Assembly (NCBI GenBank): GCA_028691965.1
Contig: JAQUYE010000007.1
Span: forward strand, 1-57,416
Length of the DNA: 57,416 nucleotides
Source of the DNA: Paludibacter sp.
GTDB lineage: Bacteria; Bacteroidota; Bacteroidia; Bacteroidales; Paludibacteraceae
Reading direction: 5' to 3'
The stretch's first letter is position 1, and the number at the start of each line of letters is the position of its first letter. A program made the position numbers and the translations under genes. Shown piece after piece: positions 10,011 through 18,922 of this stretch. Below the pieces are notes generated by a model. The model ran no database searches, was not told where the DNA came from, and saw only the letters and a program-made list of their open reading frames with translations.

Positions 10011-10601
10011 ACGTTTAATCAGGTTCATAAATTCCTCACGGGTTTTTGCCTGCTGAAATACCCCCGTAAAATCAGAAGTAGTAGTAATCGAATTCTGTTT
10101 CTGAACACCACGCATTTGCATACACAGATGCTGAGCTTCCAGAATTACCATTACCCCTAAGGGATTAAGAGTTGACTGAATACACTCCTTTATTTGAGTA
10201 GTCATTCTTTCCTGCACCTGCATACGACGGGCAAACACTTCCACAATCCGGGCTATTTTACTTAAGCCGGTAATCTTATGATTGGGAATATATGCAATAT
10301 GTGCCTTCCCGAAAAAAGGAAGCATGTGGTGTTCACACATTGAATAAAAATCAATATCCTTAACGATCACCATCTGACGGTAATCTTCAGTAAACATGGC
10401 CGATTGCAGTATCTCCTGAGGATTCTGTTCGTAGCCGTTCATCAAAAACTGCATTGCCTTGGATACTCGTGACGGCGATTTTAATAAACCTTCGCGCTCC
10501 GGGTCTTCACCCAACAGGCGGATAATCTCGTGGTAATGATGGGCTATCTGTTCGGTCTTTTCCTGATCGAACGGAGCTAAAACAGAGGGGTTAAAATCCA
10601 T
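10005..10601 (-). CDS. folE: GTP cyclohydrolase I
   Basis: 198 residues, standard for FolE. Zinc ligands are visible as Cys89 and His92 in [18 protein letters not shown] and Cys160 in HLCMQMRGV; the [15 protein letters not shown] segment (112-126) is also diagnostic. It converts GTP to 7,8-dihydroneopterin triphosphate, the first step of folate synthesis. It follows the SPOR-domain gene with a 3-bp gap, so it is transcribed from that gene's promoter. Another folate enzyme, 5-formyl-THF cyclo-ligase, lies elsewhere in the window at 24.6 kb. Confidence 0.96.
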   Translation of the reverse strand: MDFNPSVLAPFDQEKTEQIAHHYHEIIRLLGEDPEREGLLKSPSRVSKAMQFLMNGYEQNPQEILQSAMFTEDYRQMVIVKDIDFYSMCEHHMLPFFGKAHIAYIPNHKITGLSKIARIVEVFARRMQVQERMTTQIKECIQSTLNPLGVMVILEAQHLCMQMRGVQKQNSITTTSDFTGVFQQAKTREEFMNLIKRS

Positions 10602-10604
10602 AAC

Positions 10605-11078
10605 TTATTTTCCGGTATGAATAACACGGTCACGAACCGTATAGGTGGTACTTTTTAAACGCGGGAACAAGGCCAATACTTCTTCTGTAAATGCCTTTGC
10701 TTCTTCAGTAGTAAGAAAATTTCCAATTCTTACCTTCCAGAAAGGAGAACTATAGCTAACATAGATACCGACATCAGGAAAAGCTTCACGAAGACGGCGT
10801 TCAATAGAAAAAGCTTCCTCTTTACCCGAACGTTGTGCATTACTCGAAAACACCTGAACACGGTAACCGTGGGTATAGGCTGCCGTACCGGTAGTATTTT
10901 CGTTAACAATCCGTTCAATACGTATGTCCTGATGAATCTTTACACTCCCGCCACTTATACTGTCGCGCGCTGCGATAATCTCAAAGGCGTTTTTTTTCGG
11001 TTTATTTTCAGTCGATTCCTGTGCATTCGATAGAAAAGTGAATGCAAACAACAACAAAACCGGTGTTAAATACTTCAT
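10605..11078 (-). CDS. SPOR-domain envelope protein
   Basis: 157 residues: a signal peptide (1-19, ending SNAQ), a short linker, and a SPOR domain from about residue 70 to the end (GYRVQVFSSN, then FPDVGIYVSYSSPFWKVRIGNF). SPOR domains bind denuded peptidoglycan glycan strands, so the protein is predicted to sit in the periplasm at sites of wall remodelling. It lacks the transmembrane anchor of FtsN. Divergent from ispD; its own -7 element is at 11100-11107. folE follows after 3 bp. Confidence 0.88.
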   Translation of the reverse strand: MKYLTPVLLLFAFTFLSNAQESTENKPKKNAFEIIAARDSISGGSVKIHQDIRIERIVNENTTGTAAYTHGYRVQVFSSNAQRSGKEEAFSIERRLREAFPDVGIYVSYSSPFWKVRIGNFLTTEEAKAFTEEVLALFPRLKSTTYTVRDRVIHTGK

Positions 11079-11099
11079 AATTGTGTTATTAATGCGCTA

Positions 11100-11107
11100 C
11101 AAAGTTA
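11100..11107 (-). promoter_or_regulatory. -7 promoter element of the SPOR-folE unit
   Basis: Read on the minus strand this is TAACTTTG, matching TAnnTTTG, 21 bp upstream of the SPOR start codon. No clear -33 TTTG. Confidence 0.6.
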
Positions 11108-11143
11108 CAAAATGTTGTGATTAAAACTACGGTTTATTTTTAT

Positions 11144-11151
11144 TATCTTTG
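11144..11151 (+). promoter_or_regulatory. -7 promoter element of ispD-recG
   Basis: TATCTTTG, matching TAnnTTTG, 20 bp before the ispD ATG. A convincing -33 TTTG at 19-20 bp is missing. Confidence 0.6.
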
Positions 11152-11171
11152 TTTTTCAAAGTTAAACCGGC

Positions 11172-11852
11172 ATGATGAGTAGCAAATCCCGTACCGTAAT
11201 AATTGTAGCAGGAGGCAAGGGTGAACGAATGAACAGCGATGTACCCAAGCAATTTTTGTTGGTTCATAACCAGCCTATTCTTATGCATACCATTCGCTTA
11301 TTTCACCGATTCGACTCTGGTTGCGGGATTATAGTGGTTTTACCTGAATCACAACAGTTGTATTGGCAGCAATTGTGTGCCGACCATCATTTCGACATTC
11401 CTCATGCTGTTGTAGCAGGAGGGGCAAGTCGCTTCTTCTCGGTTAAAAACGGACTAAAACCAGCTCCTGATGAGGGCTTGATAGCTATCCATGATGGCGT
11501 TCGTCCATTGGCATCCATAACGACACTCGAACGCTGTTTTCAATCTGCAGCAATTAGCAATGCAGCTATCCCTGTAACTGATGCAGTTGAAAGTATACGC
11601 ACTCTTACCCCATCAGGCAGTATGGCTGTTGACCGGTCTCTGTTTAAACTTGTTCAAACGCCACAGGTGTTTGAAGCCTCCTTACTCAAAAAAGCATACG
11701 AGCAGGAATACTCCATCCTATTCACTGACGATGCATCGGTTGTGGAAGCCTATGGACATCCGGTTGAACTGGTCGAAGGAAATCCGGAGAACATAAAGGT
11801 AACAACTCCCGGCGATCTGAAAATAGCAGAAGCCCTCATACAACAAATCTAA
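11172..11852 (+). CDS. ispD: 2-C-methyl-D-erythritol 4-phosphate cytidylyltransferase
   Basis: 226 residues, the usual IspD length. The nucleotide-binding VAGGKGERM (12-20) and PKQFLLV (25-31) motifs, the central IHDGVRPL, and the later TDDASVVEAYGHPVELVEGNPENIKVTTPGDL block are all diagnostic. It transfers CMP from CTP to MEP in the non-mevalonate isoprenoid pathway in the cytoplasm. One base separates it from recG, so they are co-transcribed. A consumer of the pathway, a polyprenyl synthetase, is at 25.9 kb. Confidence 0.95.
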   Translation: MMSSKSRTVIIVAGGKGERMNSDVPKQFLLVHNQPILMHTIRLFHRFDSGCGIIVVLPESQQLYWQQLCADHHFDIPHAVVAGGASRFFSVKNGLKPAPDEGLIAIHDGVRPLASITTLERCFQSAAISNAAIPVTDAVESIRTLTPSGSMAVDRSLFKLVQTPQVFEASLLKKAYEQEYSILFTDDASVVEAYGHPVELVEGNPENIKVTTPGDLKIAEALIQQI

Positions 11853-11853
11853 T

Positions 11854-13953
11854 ATGGGAGTACTGGCAGCTGTCGACATAAAATTCCTGCCGGGAGTCGG
11901 TCCCAAAAAGGCCGCTCTCTTTGCCAAAGAGTTAAATATCCAAACGGCAGAAGAACTCGTACGTCATTATCCCTACAAATACATCGATAGAAGTCGCTTT
12001 TATTATATTCACGAAATAAGTGAGAACATGCCTTTTATCCAACTTAAAGGGCAGATACTAAGATTCGATAAAGTAGGTGAAGGAAGAAATCAGCGACTTA
12101 CGGCCATCTTTACAGATGGTAAAAGTACGCTTGAATTGGTGTGGTTTCAGGGCATTAAGTACGTTACCGAACGTTACAAAACCAATATAAGCTATGTAGT
12201 TTTCGGGAAGCCCTCCTTTTTCAATGGCAGGTTTAACCTCCTGCATCCCGAAATCGACCTGCCCTCCCAACTTCCGCCACCGGAAACCATGGGACTTCAA
12301 CCTTATTACAATACAAGCGAAAAGATGAAAGCCGGCTTTCTGAACTCAAAGGCTGTTCAGAAGATTATGCATTCGGTACTTCCTCACCTTCAATCGGGAG
12401 TTCCTGAAACGCTACCCGCCTGGTTGCTGAAAAAATACGCGCTGATGAACCTAACTGATGCGCTTATCAACATTCATTTCCCTAAAAATGCCAATGCACT
12501 TACCAAATCCCGACAGCGACTTAAATTTGAAGAATTGCTGTATGTGCAGCTGAATATCCTCCAGCAAACCAAGTGGAGGGAAATGAATATTCAGGGATTT
12601 GTAATGAAAAAGGTAGGACATTACTTTCACACCTTCTATTCAGATTACCTGCCTTTTGAACTTACAAATGCTCAGAAACGGGTTATAAAGGAAATTCACA
12701 CCGACATGTCGGGAGGAAAGCAAATGAACAGGCTACTTCAGGGAGATGTGGGAAGCGGTAAAACACTTGTCGCACTGATGTCGATGCTGATCGCCATCGA
12801 CAACGGATATCAGGCTTGTATCATGGCCCCTACTGAAATTCTGGCATCCCAGCATTATGATACCATCTGTTCGCTGGTTGGTGATTCAGGTGTCAGGGTA
12901 GCACTACTGACCGGTTCCACGCGACCGAAAGCCCGGGAGGAACTTCATGGCACGCTGCGCTCGGGAGAGCTTCATATTTTAATTGGAACACATGCCCTGA
13001 TTGAGGACCCTGTACAATTCCACAACCTGGGTCTTGTAGTGATCGATGAGCAACATCGCTTCGGAGTAGAGCAACGCTCTAAGCTATGGAATAAGAACGT
13101 GCAACCTCCGCATATTCTGGTAATGACTGCCACCCCAATTCCACGAACCCTGGCCATGACGCTGTACGGCGATCTGAGTGTTTCGGTTATCGACGAATTG
13201 CCCCCGGGCAGAAAACCCATTCAAACCTACCACTACTACGAAAACAAGCGACAGGCACTCAATAGCTTTGTGTACAAACAAATTCAGGCCGGTCGACAAG
13301 TCTATGTGGTGTATCCGCTTATCGAAGAATCGGAGAAGATGGACTTACAGAATGTAACAGAAGGATATGCCTACTTTCAGGAAACCTTCCCCGATGTAAA
13401 AATAAGCATGGTACACGGCAGGCTGAAGCCGGCCGAGAAAGAATATCAGATGCAGCAATTCGTATCAGGTAACACCCGGATCATGGTGGCCACAACGGTT
13501 ATTGAAGTAGGGGTTAACGTTCCCAATGCTAGTCTTATGATCATTGAAAACGCCGAGCGCTTCGGACTGTCACAACTACACCAGTTGCGCGGAAGAGTTG
13601 GTAGAGGCGCCGACCAATCCTATTGTATCTTATTAACCGGCTTCAAACTGGCTACCGATACCCGAAAACGAATGGAAATAATGACCCGTACTAACGATGG
13701 ATTTGAGATTTCAGAAGCAGACCTTCAGTTACGGGGCCCGGGAGATTTAGAAGGAACTCAACAAAGCGGGTTACCGTTCGACCTTAAAATAGCTGACCTG
13801 GTACGCGACAGCAGGATGCTCGAAATTGTACGAAACATTGCCATGGAAATACTAAACGACGACCCACGACTGGAGAAGCAGGAGAATACAATTTTGTCCC
13901 GTCAATTAAAGACTTTAAAACAGACGAGCGTTAACTGGGGTAATATAAGTTAA
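11854..13953 (+). CDS. recG: ATP-dependent DNA helicase RecG
   Basis: 699 residues, full length. An N-terminal HhH-like segment (VDIKFLPGVGPKKAALFAKEL) and OB-fold wedge domain precede the helicase core. Walker A is GDVGSGKT (297-304), the Walker B box is DEQH (398-401), and TATPIPRTLAMTLYGDLS and QLRGRVGRG mark motifs III and VI. RecG remodels stalled replication forks and branch-migrates Holliday junctions. Transcribed with ispD (1-bp gap). A TTATCAACA at 12464-12472 inside the gene is treated as chance. Confidence 0.97.
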   Translation: MGVLAAVDIKFLPGVGPKKAALFAKELNIQTAEELVRHYPYKYIDRSRFYYIHEISENMPFIQLKGQILRFDKVGEGRNQRLTAIFTDGKSTLELVWFQGIKYVTERYKTNISYVVFGKPSFFNGRFNLLHPEIDLPSQLPPPETMGLQPYYNTSEKMKAGFLNSKAVQKIMHSVLPHLQSGVPETLPAWLLKKYALMNLTDALINIHFPKNANALTKSRQRLKFEELLYVQLNILQQTKWREMNIQGFVMKKVGHYFHTFYSDYLPFELTNAQKRVIKEIHTDMSGGKQMNRLLQGDVGSGKTLVALMSMLIAIDNGYQACIMAPTEILASQHYDTICSLVGDSGVRVALLTGSTRPKAREELHGTLRSGELHILIGTHALIEDPVQFHNLGLVVIDEQHRFGVEQRSKLWNKNVQPPHILVMTATPIPRTLAMTLYGDLSVSVIDELPPGRKPIQTYHYYENKRQALNSFVYKQIQAGRQVYVVYPLIEESEKMDLQNVTEGYAYFQETFPDVKISMVHGRLKPAEKEYQMQQFVSGNTRIMVATTVIEVGVNVPNASLMIIENAERFGLSQLHQLRGRVGRGADQSYCILLTGFKLATDTRKRMEIMTRTNDGFEISEADLQLRGPGDLEGTQQSGLPFDLKIADLVRDSRMLEIVRNIAMEILNDDPRLEKQENTILSRQLKTLKQTSVNWGNIS

Positions 13954-13991
13954 AATTGGGTTTGTTCTTTTCTTTTTAAAATCTTTTTTTT

Positions 13992-13999
13992 TACTTTTG
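13992..13999 (+). promoter_or_regulatory. -7 promoter element of ndk
   Basis: TACTTTTG, matching TAnnTTTG, 36 bp before the chosen ndk start. It lies just upstream of a longer in-frame ATG at 13997, so transcripts from it could not use that start, which supports 14036. Confidence 0.6.
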
Positions 14000-14035
14000 G
14001 GCTGCGAAATTTTTCTTCACTTATTTCTGATCATC

Positions 14036-14497
14036 ATGGAAAAAACACTGGTCATTTTAAAACCCTGTTGTCTGCAACGCGGATTGATCGGAGAAGTAAT
14101 CCACCGTTTCGAACGGAAAGGCTTACAACTTTGTGGGATAAAGATGACCTGGTTAACGGATGAACTACTGGCAGAACACTATGCTCATCTTGCAGCAAAA
14201 CCTTTTTTTAAGCGTATTAAAGACTCGATGATGGTTACACCCGTTATTGTTTGCTGTTGGAAAGGACTGGATGCAGTTGAAGTTGTACGTTCTATGGCCG
14301 GACCTACAAACGGGCGTCAGGCTCCTCCAGGTACCATAAGAGGTGATTATAGTATGAGTGTTCAGGAGAATATCGTTCACACGTCCGATTCGGTTGAAAC
14401 GGCAGCTATTGAATTAGCGCGTTTCTTTTCTGATGACGAGATTTTTGAATTTGATCAACATAAGTTTGATTTTTTATACGCGAACGACGAACTATAA
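14036..14497 (+). CDS. ndk: Nucleoside-diphosphate kinase
   Basis: 153 residues from the ATG at 14036 (MEKTLVILKP), the family's normal N-terminus; the upstream in-frame ATG at 13997 overlaps the promoter element. The phospho-accepting His is His115 in NIVHTSDS, preceded by the AGPTNGRQAPPGTIRGDY block (88-105). The enzyme exchanges gamma-phosphates between NTPs and NDPs through a phosphohistidine intermediate in the cytoplasm. It carries a slightly longer C-terminus than the 140-residue enterobacterial type, as in other Bacteroidota. Probably monocistronic; the M23 gene starts 27 bp later. Confidence 0.95.
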   Translation: MEKTLVILKPCCLQRGLIGEVIHRFERKGLQLCGIKMTWLTDELLAEHYAHLAAKPFFKRIKDSMMVTPVIVCCWKGLDAVEVVRSMAGPTNGRQAPPGTIRGDYSMSVQENIVHTSDSVETAAIELARFFSDDEIFEFDQHKFDFLYANDEL

Positions 14498-14524
14498 GCA
14501 TCCATATTATTAAAGCCGGCTCAC

Positions 14525-15394
14525 ATGACCTTTTGTTATAAACATCTTCTAGCAGTAGTTACATTCAGTATTCTTTCCACCTCACTGTCCGCCAACGATA
14601 AAGATAAAAAAATTCCGGCTCTTCCTGTTATCGACTCTACCACAGTTTATCAGGAATTTTTGATTGACGAGTCGGACGATCTGATGGAAAACCATCCTGC
14701 AGGAGATATTTACAATAACATCTGGACCAGCACCAAGCTGAACCCCTACAAGATGCCAATCGATAGTTTGCCCGACTCAATCCGCATTGATCTTTCACAA
14801 TTCAAAGTACCTGTAAAAGGGCATATCACCTCTAAATTCGGTCCCCGTCGCTACCGATATCATTATGGTACCGATATAAAACTCTTTACAGGCGATTCTG
14901 TTGTATCCTCTTTCTCCGGAAAAGTACGTATTACCGATTACGACCGTCGCGGATACGGTAATTATGTTGTTATTCGGCATGACAACGGACTGGAAACTGT
15001 GTATGCCCACCTCTCCAAAGTACTTGTTGAACTGGATCAACGGGTAGAGGCCGGTGAAACAATCGGGTTAGGAGGCAATACAGGTCGTTCAACAGGTTCT
15101 CACCTGCATTACGAAATCCGATTCCTGGGCAATGCCATGAATCCGGAAAAGATAATCGACTTTGAACAGGGTTCACCATTTATGCATGAATACCTGATCA
15201 CCAAGAACGAGTCGTTTTACTATCAAAAGGCTGTTAAAGCAATGGCAGCTGCCAAGTACTACAAAATCAAAAGCGGTGATAATCTGGGCCGTATCGCAGC
15301 GCGTAACGGAACCAGTGTCAGAGCTCTTTGCCGCCTGAACGGCATTTCTCCCAAAAAAACACTCCGGATCGGTCAGCGAATCCGCGTTCGGTAA
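14525..15394 (+). CDS. M23-family (LytM-type) endopeptidase with C-terminal LysM
   Basis: 289 residues. A signal peptide (about 1-23, ending SLSA) is followed by a linker, an M23 peptidase domain (about 95-215) and a LysM repeat (245-289). The zinc/catalytic residues are present: His113 and Asp117 in HYGTD, and His193/His195 in GSHLHYE, so it should be an active peptidoglycan endopeptidase. LysM (YKIKSGDNLGRIAARNGTS) binds glycan N-acetylglucosamine. The domain order, peptidase before LysM, is the reverse of NlpD-type proteins. Predicted periplasmic, acting in cell-wall cleavage or division. Confidence 0.92.
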   Translation: MTFCYKHLLAVVTFSILSTSLSANDKDKKIPALPVIDSTTVYQEFLIDESDDLMENHPAGDIYNNIWTSTKLNPYKMPIDSLPDSIRIDLSQFKVPVKGHITSKFGPRRYRYHYGTDIKLFTGDSVVSSFSGKVRITDYDRRGYGNYVVIRHDNGLETVYAHLSKVLVELDQRVEAGETIGLGGNTGRSTGSHLHYEIRFLGNAMNPEKIIDFEQGSPFMHEYLITKNESFYYQKAVKAMAAAKYYKIKSGDNLGRIAARNGTSVRALCRLNGISPKKTLRIGQRIRVR

Positions 15395-15470
15395 AAAACA
15401 TTTCCTGTACTTTGCTTGTTTCTTTGGTCAGTACAAGTAAACCCGAACGTTTTAAAAAAAGTCAATCCTA

Positions 15471-16976
15471 ATGTTTTCAAAAAAGAAAATTGAAGACCAA
15501 CTACTCGTTATCTTCGGATCAAACGGGGATTTGGCTCGTCGTAAACTTTTGCCGGCCATTTATCAACTGTATACCGGTAATTTCCTGCCTGCCAATTTTG
15601 TAGTTGTGGGTGCCGGAAGTCAGGAAAAAGATGAAGATGCCTACCGAAATGATGTAGAAGCTGCCCTAACTGAATTCCTTCCACGCGAAATTGCCGCTCA
15701 GTCGGATAAGCTCCGGGAATTCCTGAAACGGGTTTACTATAAAAAAGTACACAATCAGACTACTAACGATTTTGAAGGTCTTCGCGATTATCTGTATGAC
15801 TTATCCGACAAACTGGAGATTCGGCGCAATATTATTTATTACTTTTCTATCCCTCCTTTCCTGTATGAAACTGTGGCCTTTAACCTGGTTCAGTATGGTC
15901 TGAATAATGAGGAAGAAGGTTGGAAACGAATTATTGTTGAGAAACCTTTCGGATATAGCTACGACACGGCCATCGAACTGGATAAAAAGCTCCACAACGG
16001 ATTCAATGAAGACCAGATTTACCGCATCGACCACTACCTGGGTAAGGAAACGGTTCAGAATATAATGGTTACCCGCTTTTATAACGGATTCTTCGAACCT
16101 ATCTGGAACCGTAAGTACATCGATCGCGTCGAGATTACTGCTGCCGAGAAAATTGGCGTCAGTGGACGGGGAGGCTATTACGACGACTCAGGTGCTTTAC
16201 GTGATATGATACAGAATCATCTGCTTCAGGTGCTGGCAGTAGTGGCTATGGAACCTCCGGCTATATTCGACTCTGACTCCATCCGTAACGAAACGGTAAA
16301 AGTTCTACAGGCATTGCGCCCCATAAAAGGCAGTGAAGTTGCACAGCAGGTTGTTCGCGGACAATACATTGCCACTCAGGTTAACGATACACTCCACCAG
16401 GGTTATCGTCAGGAACAGGGAGTAGCTCCTAACTCAAAGACTGAAACATTTGTGGCAATAAAAGCCTTTATCGACAACTGGAGATGGGGTGATGTTCCTT
16501 TTTACATCCGTACCGGCAAGCACCTGCCTGCCCGCGTTACAGAAGTAGTCATTCATTTGAAGCATGCTCCTCACCAGTTATTTAAGCAGCTTTGTCTGAC
16601 CCAGCCTAATAATATGATTATTCTTCGTATCCACCCGGATGCCGGAATAGCAATTGACTTCGGAATGAAAATTCCCGGTGCGGGATACAAGGTTCATAAT
16701 GTGGAAATGGCTTTTAAGTATGCCGATCTGGCCGAAACAAAGATACCGGAGGCCTACGAGCGACTCTTACTTGATTGTATGGTGGGTGATTCGACACTCT
16801 ATGCACGTGCGGATGCTGTAAAAGCTTCCTGGAAATTTGTAGATCCCATCATTCAGGCATGGCAGGTAAACACCAACATTCCCTTGTATTTTTACGAATG
16901 CAATACCTGGGGGCCACTCGAAGCTAACACCCTATTCGGGGATAGTTATATGAAGTGGAGAGAACCGAAAGAATAA
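15471..16976 (+). CDS. zwf: Glucose-6-phosphate 1-dehydrogenase
   Basis: 501 residues. The NADP-binding loop is FGSNGDLARRKLLPA (15-29) and the active-site block is RIDHYLGKE (185-193), with catalytic His and Lys in place. It oxidises glucose 6-phosphate to 6-phosphogluconolactone, making NADPH. The next enzyme, pgl, follows with its true start 11 bp after this stop. The usual third member of the oxidative pentose-phosphate cluster, gnd, is not adjacent: the upstream neighbour is an M23 peptidase. Confidence 0.96.
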   Translation: MFSKKKIEDQLLVIFGSNGDLARRKLLPAIYQLYTGNFLPANFVVVGAGSQEKDEDAYRNDVEAALTEFLPREIAAQSDKLREFLKRVYYKKVHNQTTNDFEGLRDYLYDLSDKLEIRRNIIYYFSIPPFLYETVAFNLVQYGLNNEEEGWKRIIVEKPFGYSYDTAIELDKKLHNGFNEDQIYRIDHYLGKETVQNIMVTRFYNGFFEPIWNRKYIDRVEITAAEKIGVSGRGGYYDDSGALRDMIQNHLLQVLAVVAMEPPAIFDSDSIRNETVKVLQALRPIKGSEVAQQVVRGQYIATQVNDTLHQGYRQEQGVAPNSKTETFVAIKAFIDNWRWGDVPFYIRTGKHLPARVTEVVIHLKHAPHQLFKQLCLTQPNNMIILRIHPDAGIAIDFGMKIPGAGYKVHNVEMAFKYADLAETKIPEAYERLLLDCMVGDSTLYARADAVKASWKFVDPIIQAWQVNTNIPLYFYECNTWGPLEANTLFGDSYMKWREPKE

Positions 16977-16987
16977 AACAACCAACA

Positions 16988-17740
16988 ATGAACTATATAA
17001 CCACTGTAGTCGACGATAGCACGGCAGTTGCTGATGCTATCGCTCAACTGATACGCGATAAAACGTTAAGTAAATCCCGGCAGGATCTTCCTTTCAACCT
17101 GGCCGTTTCGGGAGGATCAACTCCTAAAACCCTGTTTCAGGTATTGGCACAGGATGAATACCGCAACACGATACCCTGGCAGTCAGTCCGGTTGTTTTGG
17201 GTTGACGAGCGCTGTGTTCCTCCTACCGATGCTGAAAGCAATTTCGGTATGACCTACGATGCCCTACTTCAGTATGCATTTATCCCTTCTTCCTCTATCT
17301 TCAGGATGAAAGGAGAAGATGTGCCGGAGGACGAAGCCCGACGATATGCAGATCAATTACACAAACTTCTACCGGTAAAGGATGGAGTACCTGTATTTGA
17401 TCTTATTCTGCTGGGAATGGGCGATGATGGACATACAGCCTCAATATTCCCCGACCAGATGCACTTACTCCACACCGGAAAGGATGTTGCCATTGCAACA
17501 CATCCTGTCAGTGGACAAAAGCGTATTACATTAACCGGAAAGGTAATCAACGCCACCGAACAACTTATATTTATGATTACCGGAAAAGGGAAAGCTGAAA
17601 TCGTTGCTACCATCGTAGGACAACAGGAAGGAGCAAAAAAATTTCCGGCCTCGTACGTACACGACAAGACCGGAAATACTGAATTTTACCTGGATAAAGA
17701 GGCTGCTGCTTATCTGCCGGCAATCTCCATTGTATCATAA
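16988..17740 (+). CDS. pgl: 6-phosphogluconolactonase
   Basis: 250 residues from the ATG at 16988; a longer start at 16955 would run into the end of zwf and adds an atypical basic leader. The family motifs are LAVSGGSTPKTLFQVL (near residue 40), FWVDERCVPPTDAESNFGM and LLGMGDDGHTASIFP. It hydrolyses 6-phosphogluconolactone to 6-phosphogluconate in the oxidative pentose-phosphate pathway, coupled to zwf upstream. The 3' end overlaps the ackA 3' end on the opposite strand by 31 bp. Confidence 0.94.
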   Translation: MNYITTVVDDSTAVADAIAQLIRDKTLSKSRQDLPFNLAVSGGSTPKTLFQVLAQDEYRNTIPWQSVRLFWVDERCVPPTDAESNFGMTYDALLQYAFIPSSSIFRMKGEDVPEDEARRYADQLHKLLPVKDGVPVFDLILLGMGDDGHTASIFPDQMHLLHTGKDVAIATHPVSGQKRITLTGKVINATEQLIFMITGKGKAEIVATIVGQQEGAKKFPASYVHDKTGNTEFYLDKEAAAYLPAISIVS

Positions 17741-18909
17741 GCTATCATATATTCCTCATCAGTTGGAATAACAACAACCTTCACAGTGGAATCGGGAGTG
17801 CTAATCAGCATTTCCTTTCCACGTGTCTTAGCATTTATCTCTGTGTCGATTTTTACACCCATATATCCTAAATTGGCACATACTTTCTCACGGGTACCGG
17901 TCTGGTTCTCTCCCACTCCCCCTGTAAATACAAGTACATCAACACCGTTCAGTGCTGCCACATACGAACCTACATATTTAATAATACGGTATTCGTAGAT
18001 ATCCAGTGCCAGTTTAGCACGTGTATTTCCTTCAGCAATGGCATTTTCAATATCACGCATATCCGAAGATAAACCGGAAACTCCCAATACACCACTGTGC
18101 TTATTAAACAAAGTAGAAACAGCTGCAGCATTGATCATTTCCTTCTCCATCAGAAAAGTTACCACACCCAAATCAACATCTCCTGAACGTGTGCCCATCA
18201 TCAGTCCTTCGATAGGAGTGAAACCCATCGACGTATCCACCGATTTCCCATTCTGAATGGCTGTAACCGATGCGCCATTACCAATATGAGCCGTGATTAC
18301 CTTACTGTTGCCGGCATCTATACCAAGAAACTCACATGCACGTTTCGAAACATAGCGGTGACTGGTACCATGAAAACCATAACGACGGATACCATATTTC
18401 TTGTAAAGAGAATAAGGAATACCGTACATATAGGCTTTTTCAGGCATTGTTTGATGGAAGGCTGTGTCGAATACTGCCACCTGAGGTACATCGGGTAACA
18501 GTTCGTTGATAGCACGTATACCTGCTAAATTAGGTGGATTATGAAGCGGAGCAATGTCGATACATTCTTCTATCTTCTTAATCACCTCATCGCTGATAAG
18601 CACGCTGCTATTAAATTTCTCTCCGCCGTGAACCACGCGGTGACCTACGGCATTAATCTCCTCGAGAGAGGCAACTCCGCCGTGTTTTTCGCTGGTGAGA
18701 ACCCCGAGTATGTATTCAACCGCTACCTGGTGTTCCAGAATTTCACCTTCAAGGATTACTTTCTGGCCATCTTTACGGGTATGTTTGAGGAAAGATCCTT
18801 TCATCCCAATCTTTTCAACACCACCCGAACCCAGTTCTTCGTGTGTTTGCATGTCAAGTAACTTGTATTTTACCGACGAACTTCCACAGTTTAATACTAA
18901 TATTTTCAT
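17710..18909 (-). CDS. ackA: Acetate kinase
   Basis: 399 residues, full length. The N-terminal NCGSSSVKYKL (7-17) is the ASKHA phosphate-1 motif; GHRVVHGGEKF, FDTAFHQTMPE, RRYGFHGTSHRYVS and FTGGVGENQ are all present. It converts acetyl phosphate plus ADP to acetate plus ATP, the substrate-level phosphorylation step of acetate fermentation. Last gene of the pta / dehydrogenase / ackA operon, 13 bp after the dehydrogenase. Its 3' end overlaps pgl by 31 bp. Confidence 0.97.
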   Translation of the reverse strand: MKILVLNCGSSSVKYKLLDMQTHEELGSGGVEKIGMKGSFLKHTRKDGQKVILEGEILEHQVAVEYILGVLTSEKHGGVASLEEINAVGHRVVHGGEKFNSSVLISDEVIKKIEECIDIAPLHNPPNLAGIRAINELLPDVPQVAVFDTAFHQTMPEKAYMYGIPYSLYKKYGIRRYGFHGTSHRYVSKRACEFLGIDAGNSKVITAHIGNGASVTAIQNGKSVDTSMGFTPIEGLMMGTRSGDVDLGVVTFLMEKEMINAAAVSTLFNKHSGVLGVSGLSSDMRDIENAIAEGNTRAKLALDIYEYRIIKYVGSYVAALNGVDVLVFTGGVGENQTGTREKVCANLGYMGVKIDTEINAKTRGKEMLISTPDSTVKVVVIPTDEEYMIAYDTMEIAGR

Positions 18910-18922
18910 CTTTGCTTCCTCC

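Noticed and set aside
16801-16820. Other CACGTG-containing sites (for example gcacgtgc in zwf) as additional parS
   Set aside because: They share only the central six bases and lack the GTTCC/GGAAC arms needed for ParB recognition.
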